From NCBI GenBank assembly GCA_964526785.1, contig CAZGMJ010000002.1, positions 124,001 to 188,000 of the forward strand: 64,000 nucleotides of DNA. The letters are read 5' to 3'. Numbering within the stretch: position 1 is the stretch's first letter; each line of letters opens with the position of its first letter. The DNA comes from CAZGMJ01 sp964526785. Its GTDB lineage: Bacteria; Planctomycetota; Phycisphaerae; Sedimentisphaerales; Anaerobacaceae. Shown one piece after another: positions 33,310 to 42,776 of this stretch. The notes under the pieces are model-generated. The model saw nothing but the letters and a program-made list of their open reading frames with translations, had not been told where the DNA came from and searched no databases. A program made the translations under genes and the position numbers.

Positions 33310-34374
33310 TTGACACGGAAGATCATTGCCTACACCGATGGTGGAAGCAGAGGTAATCCGGGACCCGCCGCCGGTGCGTTCGTCCTGAGCCTGGAGGACG
33401 GCACGGCCGTGCAGGCAAAAGGATTCTGCCTCGGCAGGACCACGAATAACGTGGCGGAGTACACGGCCGTCATTCACGCCCTGGAAGCCGCACTGAATTG
33501 TAAGGCCCATCAAGTCACGGTCTATAGCGACAGTGAACTGCTGGTTCGCCAGGTCAACGGACGGTACAAGGTCAAGAGCGAACAGATTCGCCCGTTGTTT
33601 CGGCGTGCAATGGAGTTGCTCGACAAATTCGATGACTGGCGTGTCGATCACGTTGTGCGCGGTAAGAACAAGGAAGCCGACGCGCTGGTCAATCGGGCTC
33701 TGGACGAAGGTCGTGATGTCAGCGAGACGCCGGAAAACAACTGCCGTTCCAACGTTAAGCCGGTCAGGTTGGGCGTGCTGATTAGTGGGGGAGGGCGCAC
33801 CATGCTCAATATCGCCGAGGCCATCGACCGGCGCGAATTGCCGGCGGAGATTGCAGTGGTGGTCAGTTCGCTCTCCAAAGCCGCCGGCGTCGAACGTGCG
33901 AAGAAGGCGGGCCTGGATGTCCGCATCGTGCGAAGGAAAGACTTCGCCGGCATCGACGAGTTCAGCAACCGGATAGAGACCGAATTAATTGCGGCCGATG
34001 TCGATCTCGTCGTGCAGGGCGGGTGGCTGTGTCTGTGGAAGATTCCGAAACACTATACGAACCGCGTGATGAACATTCATCCTGCGCTGCTTCCCAGTTT
34101 TGGCGGTAAAGGCATGTGGGGCCATCACGTACATGAAGCGGTACTCAAACGAGGCTGCAAAGTCAGCGGCTGCACCGTGCATTTCTGCACCGACCAGTAC
34201 GACAGCGGACCAATCATCGTACAGCGAACCTGTGAAGTGATGGACGACGATACGCCCGACACGCTGGCGGCAAGAGTCTTCGAACAGGAATGCATCGCGT
34301 ACCCGCAGGCGATACGGCTGTTTGCCGAGGGCAGACTCCAGGTGCGCGAAGGTATCGTGCGAGTGAAGAAATGA
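33310..34374 (+). CDS. fusion of RNase H and phosphoribosylglycinamide formyltransferase
   Basis: 354 residues starting with TTG at 33310; AAGGAG precedes it. Residues 1-135 are an RNase HI-like domain: YTDGGSRGNPGPAAGAF with Asp 10, NVAEYTAVIHALE with Glu 50, YSDSELLVRQVNG with Asp 74, and NKEADALVNRA with Asp 124. After a 15-residue linker, residues 151-354 are PurN: VRLGVLISGGGRTMLN, the catalytic NIHPALLPSF with Asn 255 and His 257, and DSGPIIVQR with Asp 298. It would both cleave RNA in hybrids and carry out the first formylation of purine synthesis. All key residues of both parts seem intact and in one frame with no break. Confidence 0.9.
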   Translation: MTRKIIAYTDGGSRGNPGPAAGAFVLSLEDGTAVQAKGFCLGRTTNNVAEYTAVIHALEAALNCKAHQVTVYSDSELLVRQVNGRYKVKSEQIRPLFRRAMELLDKFDDWRVDHVVRGKNKEADALVNRALDEGRDVSETPENNCRSNVKPVRLGVLISGGGRTMLNIAEAIDRRELPAEIAVVVSSLSKAAGVERAKKAGLDVRIVRRKDFAGIDEFSNRIETELIAADVDLVVQGGWLCLWKIPKHYTNRVMNIHPALLPSFGGKGMWGHHVHEAVLKRGCKVSGCTVHFCTDQYDSGPIIVQRTCEVMDDDTPDTLAARVFEQECIAYPQAIRLFAEGRLQVREGIVRVKK

Positions 34375-34430
34375 TGGGCGAGCGTCGGATGAGATTCCTT
34401 CGCAAGCAGGGTCGAGCGAAGTGACGTCGT

Positions 34431-34877
34431 ATGGACAAACGCCAAAAATCAATTCTGGCAGAGTTCCTTACCGTTATTGCCGTTACCGTGCTCGCAGTGG
34501 TTGGCATGCTTAATTTCAAGGATTATGTCAACCGCTCCGAGGCGATCAAGGCGATGCGCGTTATGAGCGAAAAGATTGCGGCATACAGGCAGGAGAACGC
34601 AATACTGCCGCCCGAAGGCTATATCGAAAAGATCAGGGATAAGTCAACCGGCGGCGTCCGACTCGGACACCTCCAGTACCGCGGCTTCTTCGTTGATCCC
34701 ATGTCCGAGCCGAATACAATTCTTCTGTTTTCGCAGAAGCAGTACGATTCGTCGTTTCTCGATAACGGCTACATCGTTCTCTTCCTCGACGGCAGCGTTG
34801 AGTGGATGGACACGCACACTTTTGAGAAGATGCTGGCAAAACAGCGGACGGATTTCGAAATCCAGATGAGCGATTAG
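34431..34877 (+). CDS. single-pass membrane protein with pilin-like layout, unknown
   Basis: 148 residues: a short basic start (MDKRQKSILAEFLTVIAVTVL), one membrane helix, then a helix (DYVNRSEAIKAMRVMSEKIA) and a soluble part ending FLDGSVEWMDTHTFEKML. The phrase 'vlFLDGSVEWM' is common at the end of planctomycete proteins of the pseudopilin/DUF1559 kind, but there is no prepilin peptidase motif. Downstream of the RNase H-PurN gene by 56 bp. Function unknown. Confidence 0.6.
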   Translation: MDKRQKSILAEFLTVIAVTVLAVVGMLNFKDYVNRSEAIKAMRVMSEKIAAYRQENAILPPEGYIEKIRDKSTGGVRLGHLQYRGFFVDPMSEPNTILLFSQKQYDSSFLDNGYIVLFLDGSVEWMDTHTFEKMLAKQRTDFEIQMSD

Positions 34878-34945
34878 CCTCGTTGCTGCCCGGATCGTCC
34901 TCCGCGCAGCGCCGTACGTCTATGCCTGTTGCAGGGCCAGGGCTC

Positions 34946-37456
34946 CTACTGAGACTTGGCGACTTCCACCTGCTCTTCCTCGGTCTCGGGCTCTTCCAGC
35001 TTCTCGCCTTCCAGCTTGAGATGTTCCTCGTCCTGCACGTCGACCTTGATGACGTTCTTCCCTTCGAACTTGCCTGCCAGAACCGATTCCGACAACGGGT
35101 CTTCGATGTAATGCTCGATCGCCCTTCGCAGCGGCCTGGCCCCGAATTCGGGGTTGTAGCCCTTGTCGATGAGGAACTCCTTGGCCTGATCGGTCAGTTC
35201 CAACTTGAGGCCGTGTTCGGTAAGACGCTTGAATACTTTCGCCAACTCGTAATCGACGATCGATTGCAGGTCTTCCCGGCTCAGAGCCTTGAAGACGATC
35301 GTGTCGTCCAGGCGATTGAGGAACTCTGGCCGGAAGTGATGCTCTACCTCCTTCTGCAGCACGTCCTTCATCTTCTCGTAGTTGGATTCCGGCGTCTTCT
35401 TGCCGAAACCGAAGCCCGATTGATTCTTGATCAGATCGGCGCCGATGTTGCTCGTCATGATGAGAATGACGTTCTTGAAGTCGATGTTCCGGCCGAAGCT
35501 GTCCGTCAACCGGCCCTCGTCCATGATCTGGAGCAGCATGTTGTATACGTCAGGATGCGCCTTTTCGATTTCATCGAGCAACAGTACGCTGTACGGACGC
35601 CGACGAACTCTCTCTGTCAGTTGCCCGCCTTCCTCGTAGCCGACATACCCTGGAGGCGCGCCGACCAGTCGGCTGACATTATGCTTCTCCATGAATTCGC
35701 TCATGTCGAGCCGGATCAGTGAATTGCGATCGCTGAACATGAACTCTGCAAGCGCCTGGGCCAGCAATGTCTTGCCGACGCCGCTGGGACCGAGGAAAAT
35801 GAAGCACCCCATAGGCCGGTTCGGGTCCTTCAGCCCGCTTCGACTGCGTCGCACCGCCTTCGCAACCGCCACGATTGCGTCGTGCTGCGAAACAACCGTC
35901 CTATGCAGTTCGGATTCGAGCTCAAGCAGCCGCTGCGTCTCTTTCTTCTCCAGACGCGTCAGCGGAACGCCCGTCATGTTGCTTACGACCTCAGCGATGA
36001 TCTCGTTGTCGACAGTGCCCGTGGCCTCCTTGTTTTCATCGTACCATTTCTTGTGCATCTGCGTCTTGTCGTCCAGAAGCTGCTGAGCTTCGTCGCGCAG
36101 CGCCGCCGCTCGCTCGTAATCGGCGTTCTTGACCGCCTCGTCCTTCTCCCGCTGGAGTTTCTCGATCTTCTCTTCGATTTCCGTCAGATCCGGCGGAGGA
36201 GTCATATTCTTAAGCCGAACGCGTGCGCCCGATTCATCGATTACGTCGATAGCCTTGTCAGGCAGGCACCTGCCTGTGATGTAGCGTGTGGACAATTCGA
36301 CCGCCTGGAAAAGGGCCTCATCGGTGAACCGGACCCTGTGATGCGCCTCATATCGGTCGCGCAGACCCCGAAGGATCTCCAGCGCCTCGTCCTTGGACGG
36401 CGGATCGACGATGATCGTCTGGAACCGCCGCTCGAGCGCCCCGTCCTTCTCAATGTGCTTGCGATACTCGTCCAGCGTGGTCGCGCCGACGCACTGGACT
36501 TCGCCGCGTGCCAGAGCGGGCTTGAGGACGTTGGATGCATCAATGGCCCCTTCGGCCCCGCCGGCACCGACCAGCGTGTGCAGCTCGTCGATGAACAGAA
36601 CCACGTTCTTGGCTCGCTTCACTTCGTTGATGACGGCCTTGATTCGCTCTTCGAATTGCCCGCGATATTTCGTCCCGGCTACCATCATGGCCAGATCCAG
36701 AACGACGATCCGCTTGTCCTTGAGAATCTCCGGCACCTGCTTGTTGATAACCTGCTGGCTGAGCCCTTCGACGATCGCCGTCTTGCCTACGCCCGCCTCT
36801 CCAAGCAGAACCGGATTGTTCTTCGTACGCCGGCATAGTATCTGCACCAGCCGTTCGATTTCGTTTTTCCTTCCGATAACGGGATCGAGTTCGCCGTCAA
36901 TGGCCAACTGCGTCAGGTCCCGGCCGAAACTGTCCAGAGCGGGCGTCTTGCTCTTCTGTTTGCCCCGCCCCATCGACGGCGTCATCTTCATGCCGAGCGC
37001 CGCCGGCCCGTCGTCCACGCCCGCGCCGAGAAGGTTCAGAACCTCTTGACGGACGTCCTCCAGCTTGAGCCCCAGAGCCATCAAAACCTGAGCCCCGATA
37101 CCTTCGCTCTCGCGCAGAAGACCGAGCAGGATATGCTCCGTGCCTACATAATTGTGGTTCAGAGCCCGCGCCTCTTCGATCGCGTACTCGATGACCTTCT
37201 TTGCTCGCGGAGTCTGCGGCAGCTTGCCCATCGTGACCATGTCGGGGCCGCTCTTAACCAGCTTCTCCACCTCCAGACGCAGCTTCTTGATGTCCACGTC
37301 CAGATTCTTCAGCACGGTCGCCCCCACACCGCTGCCTTCTTTCACCAGCCCAAGCAGGATGTGCTCCGTCCCGATATATTCGTGATTGAATCGCTGGGCT
37401 TCCTGATTCGCCAGCGCCATTACTTTCCGTGCGCGATCTGTAAATCTCTCAAACAT
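34946..37456 (-). CDS. clpC: ATP-dependent Clp protease ATP-binding subunit ClpC
   Basis: About 836 residues. It starts MFERFTDRARKVMALANQEA, the typical ClpC start with two Clp-N repeats (residues 1-145). AAA module 1 has Walker A GEAGVGKTAIVEG. A UVR-type coiled segment (EEKIEKLQREKDEAVKNADYERA) follows, then AAA module 2 with GPSGVGKTLLAQAL, and LNRLDDTIVFKALSRED. The end is acidic. It unfolds proteins for ClpP or disaggregates them. An upstream extension to 37492 is possible, but ATG 37456 is the family start. No ClpP or McsA/B gene is in the window. Confidence 0.97.
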   Translation of the reverse strand: MFERFTDRARKVMALANQEAQRFNHEYIGTEHILLGLVKEGSGVGATVLKNLDVDIKKLRLEVEKLVKSGPDMVTMGKLPQTPRAKKVIEYAIEEARALNHNYVGTEHILLGLLRESEGIGAQVLMALGLKLEDVRQEVLNLLGAGVDDGPAALGMKMTPSMGRGKQKSKTPALDSFGRDLTQLAIDGELDPVIGRKNEIERLVQILCRRTKNNPVLLGEAGVGKTAIVEGLSQQVINKQVPEILKDKRIVVLDLAMMVAGTKYRGQFEERIKAVINEVKRAKNVVLFIDELHTLVGAGGAEGAIDASNVLKPALARGEVQCVGATTLDEYRKHIEKDGALERRFQTIIVDPPSKDEALEILRGLRDRYEAHHRVRFTDEALFQAVELSTRYITGRCLPDKAIDVIDESGARVRLKNMTPPPDLTEIEEKIEKLQREKDEAVKNADYERAAALRDEAQQLLDDKTQMHKKWYDENKEATGTVDNEIIAEVVSNMTGVPLTRLEKKETQRLLELESELHRTVVSQHDAIVAVAKAVRRSRSGLKDPNRPMGCFIFLGPSGVGKTLLAQALAEFMFSDRNSLIRLDMSEFMEKHNVSRLVGAPPGYVGYEEGGQLTERVRRRPYSVLLLDEIEKAHPDVYNMLLQIMDEGRLTDSFGRNIDFKNVILIMTSNIGADLIKNQSGFGFGKKTPESNYEKMKDVLQKEVEHHFRPEFLNRLDDTIVFKALSREDLQSIVDYELAKVFKRLTEHGLKLELTDQAKEFLIDKGYNPEFGARPLRRAIEHYIEDPLSESVLAGKFEGKNVIKVDVQDEEHLKLEGEKLEEPETEEEQVEVAKSQ

Positions 37457-37956
37457 CGTCTTCCCCAGATTAACACTCGAATGGTGGTCCATCCGAGATT
37501 TCCGCAGTTCCTTGTCGTACTGCCGTTTCGTATCCTCTACCTAATACACGTCATGTGCCTGACAGCAATGCGCCATTATATCAGTCGCAAGACTGCTGTC
37601 AAACGCTCCTCAATAGCCTAAAAACTCTCTCCCACACCAAATACTACATCTATCTATCCCTCAGTGCAGTCAGATGTTCATTTCTCGGACCATCGTTCAT
37701 GTTGAATCTGCGTGAGAATTCTATCGTCAAAATACACGCTGGACTTGTCACCTTTTGCCACAAAAACCCTGCTGGCGGCCCAGTTTTGCGGGTCTCATCC
37801 GGCAGGACCCGTACAGAACGAAGAACTGGCGGTTCATCGTGCTCGCCGGATTAGGCCTCCTGAATTCATTGGTGCCTTAGCCGTTTGCACATATAATCAT
37901 ACAACGAGATACGTACCGTATTGTTTTGTTCTGGCCATACATAAGGAAGGTGCACT
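37457..37956. other. intergenic region between divergent clpC and glycosidase genes
   Basis: 500 bp with no gene I can support. It should hold both promoters. I looked for a CIRCE palindrome (TTAGCACTC/GAGTGCTAA) and for a CtsR-like tandem repeat upstream of clpC and saw neither. The open frames 37555-37854 and 37712-37960 have no family-like sequence. Confidence 0.45.
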
Positions 37957-39357
37957 ATGAGAGATCATGCATTTGCCGACAACGTCATCTCCACGCTGGT
38001 TCTACTAATCATCGTGGGTTTCTTCTTTGCCCGCCTGGCGTGTGCGGCCGACAGGCGTATCGACATCTACCGGGACAACCCCGCCTATTGGCAGTATGCG
38101 GGTAAGCCCGTCCTGCTGATAGGCGGAACCGACGACGATAATCTCTTCCAGATGCTGGACTTGCGGGAGCATCTGCAACTGCTCAAGAGCGTAGGGGGCA
38201 ACTACATCCGCAATACGATGAGTTCACGCAACGACAAGGGGTTCGAAGTCCATGCCTTCGCCCAGATGCCCGATGGCAAATACGATCTGAACAAGTGGAA
38301 CGAAACCTACTGGCGGCGATTTGAGAATATGCTCAAGCTCACCAGCGACCGCGACATTATCGTGCAGATCGAGGTGTGGGCGACTTTCGACTACTATCGC
38401 GACAACTGGGCCGGGCACCCGATGAACCCGAAAAACAACATCAACTACACGGCCGAAGAGACGGGGCTGCCCATAGCGGTCAACAGCCACCCGACGCGGA
38501 CCGAGAACAGTTTCTTCTGGTCGGTGCCCGCCGAGCGAAATCAAAAGACGGTGCTCAAATACCAGCAGCGCTTCGTGGATAAACTCCTCTCATATTCGCT
38601 CCGCTACGGCAACGTCCTCTATTGTATGGATAACGAGACCAGCGTTACGCCCGAGTGGGGCAAGTACTGGTCCGAGTATATAAAGGCAAAAGCGCGAGAG
38701 GAGCAGGTAGTGGTCCATACGACGGAGATGTGGGATCCGTGGGATCTTGCACACCGCATGCACAGTGCGACGTTCGACCATCCCGAAACGTATTCCTTCG
38801 TCGACATTTCCCAGAACAACCATCAGAAGGGCCGGCAGCACTGGGACAACGCGCAGAGGCAGCGACGCCGAATTGCCGACTACGTTCGGCCGCTGAACAA
38901 CGTGAAAATCTATGGTGCCGACACCGGCCGCTTCGGCAACGATCGGGACGGCATGGAGCGATTCTGGAGGAATATCTTTGGCGGACTTGCCTCGGCACGT
39001 TTTCACCGCCCCGATTCGGGCCTCGGACTTGGTCAGAAGGCGCAGGCCAATATACAGAGCATGCGCATGCTGACAGACAATATGAGCATCTTCACGTGCG
39101 CGCCCCACAACGACCTGCTTTCGGACAGGGCGCAGAACGAGGCCTACTGCATTGCCAATCCGGGCAAAGAATACGCGGTATACTTCACCAGTGGCGGTCA
39201 GGTGACGCTCGATATCTCAGCCATGAAGAAGAAGGCAAGCGTCCGATGGCTCGACATTCTCGACTGTCAGTGGCGCGACCCCGTCAAAGTCGGACCGCAG
39301 GACAAACTCGAACTCAAGTGCCCGGCCAAAGGCTACTGGGCGGTGCTCGTGAAGTAG
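37957..39357 (+). CDS. exported cellulase-like glycosidase
   Basis: 466 residues with a membrane-passing N-terminus (VISTLVLLIIVGFFFARLACA). The mature part begins RIDIYRDNPAYWQYAGKPVLLIGGTDDDNLFQ and has LLKSVGGNYIRNTMSSR, IVQIEVWATFD and LYCMDNETSVTPEWG, where Glu in NET may be catalytic. The end has an EYAVYFTSGGQVTLDIS..KASVRWLDI beta-domain typical of 'putative collagen-binding' tails of such enzymes. Family (GH140-like or DUF6298-like) not certain. GGAAGG precedes the ATG. Confidence 0.7.
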   Translation: MRDHAFADNVISTLVLLIIVGFFFARLACAADRRIDIYRDNPAYWQYAGKPVLLIGGTDDDNLFQMLDLREHLQLLKSVGGNYIRNTMSSRNDKGFEVHAFAQMPDGKYDLNKWNETYWRRFENMLKLTSDRDIIVQIEVWATFDYYRDNWAGHPMNPKNNINYTAEETGLPIAVNSHPTRTENSFFWSVPAERNQKTVLKYQQRFVDKLLSYSLRYGNVLYCMDNETSVTPEWGKYWSEYIKAKAREEQVVVHTTEMWDPWDLAHRMHSATFDHPETYSFVDISQNNHQKGRQHWDNAQRQRRRIADYVRPLNNVKIYGADTGRFGNDRDGMERFWRNIFGGLASARFHRPDSGLGLGQKAQANIQSMRMLTDNMSIFTCAPHNDLLSDRAQNEAYCIANPGKEYAVYFTSGGQVTLDISAMKKKASVRWLDILDCQWRDPVKVGPQDKLELKCPAKGYWAVLVK

Positions 39358-39472
39358 TCGGACCGGTGCGACACATCGTTTGCCGGCGGCTGCGCCGACA
39401 AGTACGGCCGATGAAGATGCTCTGTGCCTGCGATACGGGACGAGTAGGCGAGCATTCGTTGTTCGTTTCGTC

Positions 39473-41182
39473 TCAGCGCACCAGTACGTGAGGGTCCGCC
39501 CAGTTGGCGAGGGCTTGCTTGCCTTCGATCGAAAGGATCAGGCAGTCGATTCCCGTGACGTCGGCCTCGACGATCTGTGAAGGGCTGTCTTTGGTCATCT
39601 TCCCGCTGTCATAGACCAGAGAGTCCGGGCCGATGGGATCCTCATTGCGGAGCCTGAATCTGACGGACTCATCGCCCTGGTAGGAGGGATCGAGAGCTGC
39701 GACTGCACTGAAGCGGCTGGCTTTGCCGTCGAGTTTGAACATGATTCGGCAGGCGGCTTTGCAGCCGAATCCTTTTTCGTAACTCTTTCCATCAATGACT
39801 ATGGGCTTGCCGTCGAAGGTCGTGTTGTATTTGGGAGCACTGCCCTGTTTCCAGATGTAATACAGCTCCGGCAGGCTGGTCTTGCCTTTCCGGGTGACTA
39901 CGTATTTCTCGATGGGCATCGGCCGCGGCAGTGGCAGAGGCTTGCCGGGCGAGCCGACCTTGACGAGCATATGTCCGTGCTCGGGGAGCGATCTGGCGGT
40001 AAATGAGCCGGAGTAGCGGCCCAGATCTTTGCGCTGCCAGATGTCTCTCACCTGCTGCCGGCCCTTCAGGCCGATCATGTCCCACGTCACGGTAATGTCC
40101 GCGTCCCGACCTCCCTTGTTGAGCAGCAGGACCGCGGTCGTGCCGTCGGAGAGGGGCTTATTGAAGATCTCGTGGTCGCCGTCGTCGTAAACTTTGTACC
40201 CCTGAACGCCGCGGGGATCCTGGTTGATGGCGATCAGTTCTTTGTCGGTGAGGATATCTCTGACGCTTGGTGACATGTCTCTCAGGTCATTGCCGGCCAT
40301 CAGAGGGGCCGCCAGGATGCACCAGAGGGCGAAGTGCGTTCGGTTCTCGATATCCGTCTTAAGATTGCCTACCTGAAGCATGTCCGGATCGTTCCAGTGG
40401 CCGGGACCTGCAAACTGCCACAGGCCGTTGAAGGCCGGATGGATGACGATATCGCCGGCCGTGGTGTCGGCACAATAATACACCGAACCCATCCTCGGAT
40501 GTATGTCGTACGAAGTGCGCCACAGGTGGCCGATCTTGTGGCCGTCCCACGCCCATGACGGATCCGTGTAGTTGGCCATGCTCAGGATCATCGGGCGGCC
40601 CGTGTTCAGGATGCACTGTTTGTACAGCCCGAAATCCTGGGAACTCAATCTGCCGTTTATCTCTGCGAAACAACTGTCAAGCTTGATGTAATCAACTCCC
40701 CATGCCGCGAAGGTATTCATGTCTTGCTGCTCGTGCCTGAAACTGCCCGGAAACTGCATGCAGGTCGAGTGCCCGCGGTCCTGGTAGATGCCGAATTTCA
40801 GGCCCTTGCCGTGAACGTAGTCGGCGACGGCTTTCATGCCGCTGGGGAATTTGTTGGGATCAGCAGGCAGGGCGCCGTCTGCACTGCGTGTGTCTGCCAT
40901 CCAGCCGTCGTCGAGGACCAGGTACGTATAGCCGGCGTCTCTCATACCGGATGCAACCATCGCGTCCGCTATCCGGCGTATCTTCTGTTCGTCGATATCC
41001 CCCTTGAATGCATTCCAACTGTTCCATCCCATCGGTGGCGTCATGGCAAGACGGTGATAGCGGGCCTCCAGACTGCTGTCCCTGTGATCCTCATGCTCGG
41101 ATGCGTACGAAGTAACACATGACAAAAACGCTGCCATCAGAGCCAAAAACAGGGGTGACTTGTGAAGTTGAGCCGTTTTCAT
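39473..41182 (-). CDS. alpha-galactosidase (GH27) with NPCBM domain
   Basis: 569 residues. Signal peptide MKTAQLHKSPLFLALMAAFL. The GH27 barrel has MTPPMGWNSWNAFKGD, YLVLDDGWM, VDYIKLDSC with nucleophile Asp 169, WRTSYDIHPRMGS with the probable acid/base Asp 226, and GHWNDPDMLQVGN. A beta-sandwich (TTAVLLLNKGGRDADITVTW) follows. From about residue 440 there is an NPCBM-type carbohydrate-binding domain (YEKGFGCKAACRIMFKLDG, SFAVAALDPS-like). It should release alpha-linked galactose or a similar sugar from polymers outside the cell. Confidence 0.92.
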   Translation of the reverse strand: MKTAQLHKSPLFLALMAAFLSCVTSYASEHEDHRDSSLEARYHRLAMTPPMGWNSWNAFKGDIDEQKIRRIADAMVASGMRDAGYTYLVLDDGWMADTRSADGALPADPNKFPSGMKAVADYVHGKGLKFGIYQDRGHSTCMQFPGSFRHEQQDMNTFAAWGVDYIKLDSCFAEINGRLSSQDFGLYKQCILNTGRPMILSMANYTDPSWAWDGHKIGHLWRTSYDIHPRMGSVYYCADTTAGDIVIHPAFNGLWQFAGPGHWNDPDMLQVGNLKTDIENRTHFALWCILAAPLMAGNDLRDMSPSVRDILTDKELIAINQDPRGVQGYKVYDDGDHEIFNKPLSDGTTAVLLLNKGGRDADITVTWDMIGLKGRQQVRDIWQRKDLGRYSGSFTARSLPEHGHMLVKVGSPGKPLPLPRPMPIEKYVVTRKGKTSLPELYYIWKQGSAPKYNTTFDGKPIVIDGKSYEKGFGCKAACRIMFKLDGKASRFSAVAALDPSYQGDESVRFRLRNEDPIGPDSLVYDSGKMTKDSPSQIVEADVTGIDCLILSIEGKQALANWADPHVLVR

Positions 41183-41303
41183 CGGTTATATCCTCGGAGT
41201 CATGTAGCCGTTCGCCGGCGTGCAATCGCCATGCATCCATATTATGCGCCGGGCTTTCAGCTTATGGTACAGCAACGACAAGCTCATTTCCAGTCGTGAC
41301 CGA

Positions 41304-42776
41304 TCATGATGCTTCGAATGTGGCCGGGATAGTTGGCAGCAAGAGGTGAATTGTGAAGACCTGTGCTTCGATGCGGGCCTCGACTTTCGCGTTTAGCACA
41401 TCCGCCAGCTTCTTTACGACCGCTAGGCCTATGCCGCAGTGCCTGCCTGTGCCGGTTCGTGATTCATCTCTTCGCCAGAAGGAGTCGAAGACGTGGCTCA
41501 CGTCGTCCGGATGGAGCCGGCATCCGGTGTTCGATATGGACAGTGCTACAGAATTGGCGGAGCATTCGGCTACCGCCCAAATTCGCCCGCCCTTGTCACA
41601 GTATTCCACCGCGTTGTCCAGGATATTTGAGACAATCATGCGGAGGTGGTCGGGGTCCGATGTGCAGGACGTGTCCGGGGGGATGCTGTTCTCGAAACTC
41701 ACATTCTTGTCGTATGCTCTATCGGCAAGGCCCAGCCAGATATCTTCGATCATGTCTCGCAGCACGATGCTCTCAGATTGAGCGGCGACTTCCCGGGCAT
41801 CCAGTCTGGCGAGCGATAGCAGCGTGTCGATCATCTTCTGCATGCTCGTGGTGATCTTGAGGCAGTCCTGCAAGGCAGCCTGATACTCCTGTGCGTCGCG
41901 ATTGCGGGAAAGGGACACTTCGATGGATGAGCGAACGCCTGCCAGCGGCGTGCGGAGCTCGTGGGCGACGTCTGCGTTGAAGCGTCGCTCGCGCTCGAAG
42001 GAGCTTTTGATTCGCTGCAACAGCGCGTTGAGGCGGTCGCAGATGGGCGCGAGTTCGGAAGGATAGGCCTGTGGCGAAAACGACCGGTGCAAGGCCTTCT
42101 CATTCACCGACTCAATTTCAGCGGCCAGCGCATGGACGGGCCGCAAACCTGTTTTCGTCACTCTCCAGCCCACGAGGGCCGACAAGGCGACGACGACCAG
42201 CGAGCAGTTGATCAGCAGCCAGCGAAGAAGGCTGAGGGAATCGCGGAGTCCGGACGTGTCGCGAGCCACAGACAGAAGAAGCGGCCCGTCCTCGGGATTC
42301 TCGTCGCCTTCGGCTCTGGGGTTGAATTGGTAGTGAATCATGCGGCCCGGCCGGGCGTCGGGCAGCGAGGTATTGCGGACGACGAATGTCTCAGGCATTG
42401 CCGCAAGACAAGGCAAGTCCCGTTCGCCCAGCGAAGGAGATCGCAGGATGGATGTGCCGTCATCGAGTCGGAATTGGTAGTACGCTCGGCCGCCTTCCGC
42501 CTGGAACTCGGTCATCATTGCGACTTCGACATCGAATTCCAGACGGCTCCGATCATCCTGGAAGATGCGGTCTTGCGCATCGTCTTCGTTCGGATCGATC
42601 GTCTCTTTCTCCACGATCGCTGAGAGCATCTTCGCTGTGTTCATCAGAGATGCGTCGAACTGTTCGATCAGCGTGTGGCGAATGATTGCATAAAGAAGCG
42701 CTGAGAAGACGGCAAGAAGAACGATCATGCCGATCAATATCCCCAGCAGCAGTCTGGTACGCAGGGACATTCTCAT
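41304..42776 (-). CDS. sensor histidine kinase
   Basis: 490 residues. Two membrane segments (LLLGILIGMIVLLAVFSALLY and the region LLINCSLVVVALSALVGW) frame a sensor part of about 140 residues. After a HAMP-like linker come the H-box RFNADVAHELRTPLAGVRSS, the N-box MIVSNILDNAVEYC and the G-box GTGRHCGIGLAVVKKLA. These mark an EnvZ/OmpR-type kinase. Its ATG overlaps the stop of the response regulator frame (ATGA), so the pair was built as a coupled operon. The regulator is now interrupted. Confidence 0.9.
   Translation of the reverse strand: MRMSLRTRLLLGILIGMIVLLAVFSALLYAIIRHTLIEQFDASLMNTAKMLSAIVEKETIDPNEDDAQDRIFQDDRSRLEFDVEVAMMTEFQAEGGRAYYQFRLDDGTSILRSPSLGERDLPCLAAMPETFVVRNTSLPDARPGRMIHYQFNPRAEGDENPEDGPLLLSVARDTSGLRDSLSLLRWLLINCSLVVVALSALVGWRVTKTGLRPVHALAAEIESVNEKALHRSFSPQAYPSELAPICDRLNALLQRIKSSFERERRFNADVAHELRTPLAGVRSSIEVSLSRNRDAQEYQAALQDCLKITTSMQKMIDTLLSLARLDAREVAAQSESIVLRDMIEDIWLGLADRAYDKNVSFENSIPPDTSCTSDPDHLRMIVSNILDNAVEYCDKGGRIWAVAECSANSVALSISNTGCRLHPDDVSHVFDSFWRRDESRTGTGRHCGIGLAVVKKLADVLNAKVEARIEAQVFTIHLLLPTIPATFEAS

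Noticed and set aside
37457..37956. Heat-shock operator (CIRCE or CtsR site) before clpC
   Set aside because: Neither consensus is visible on either strand.
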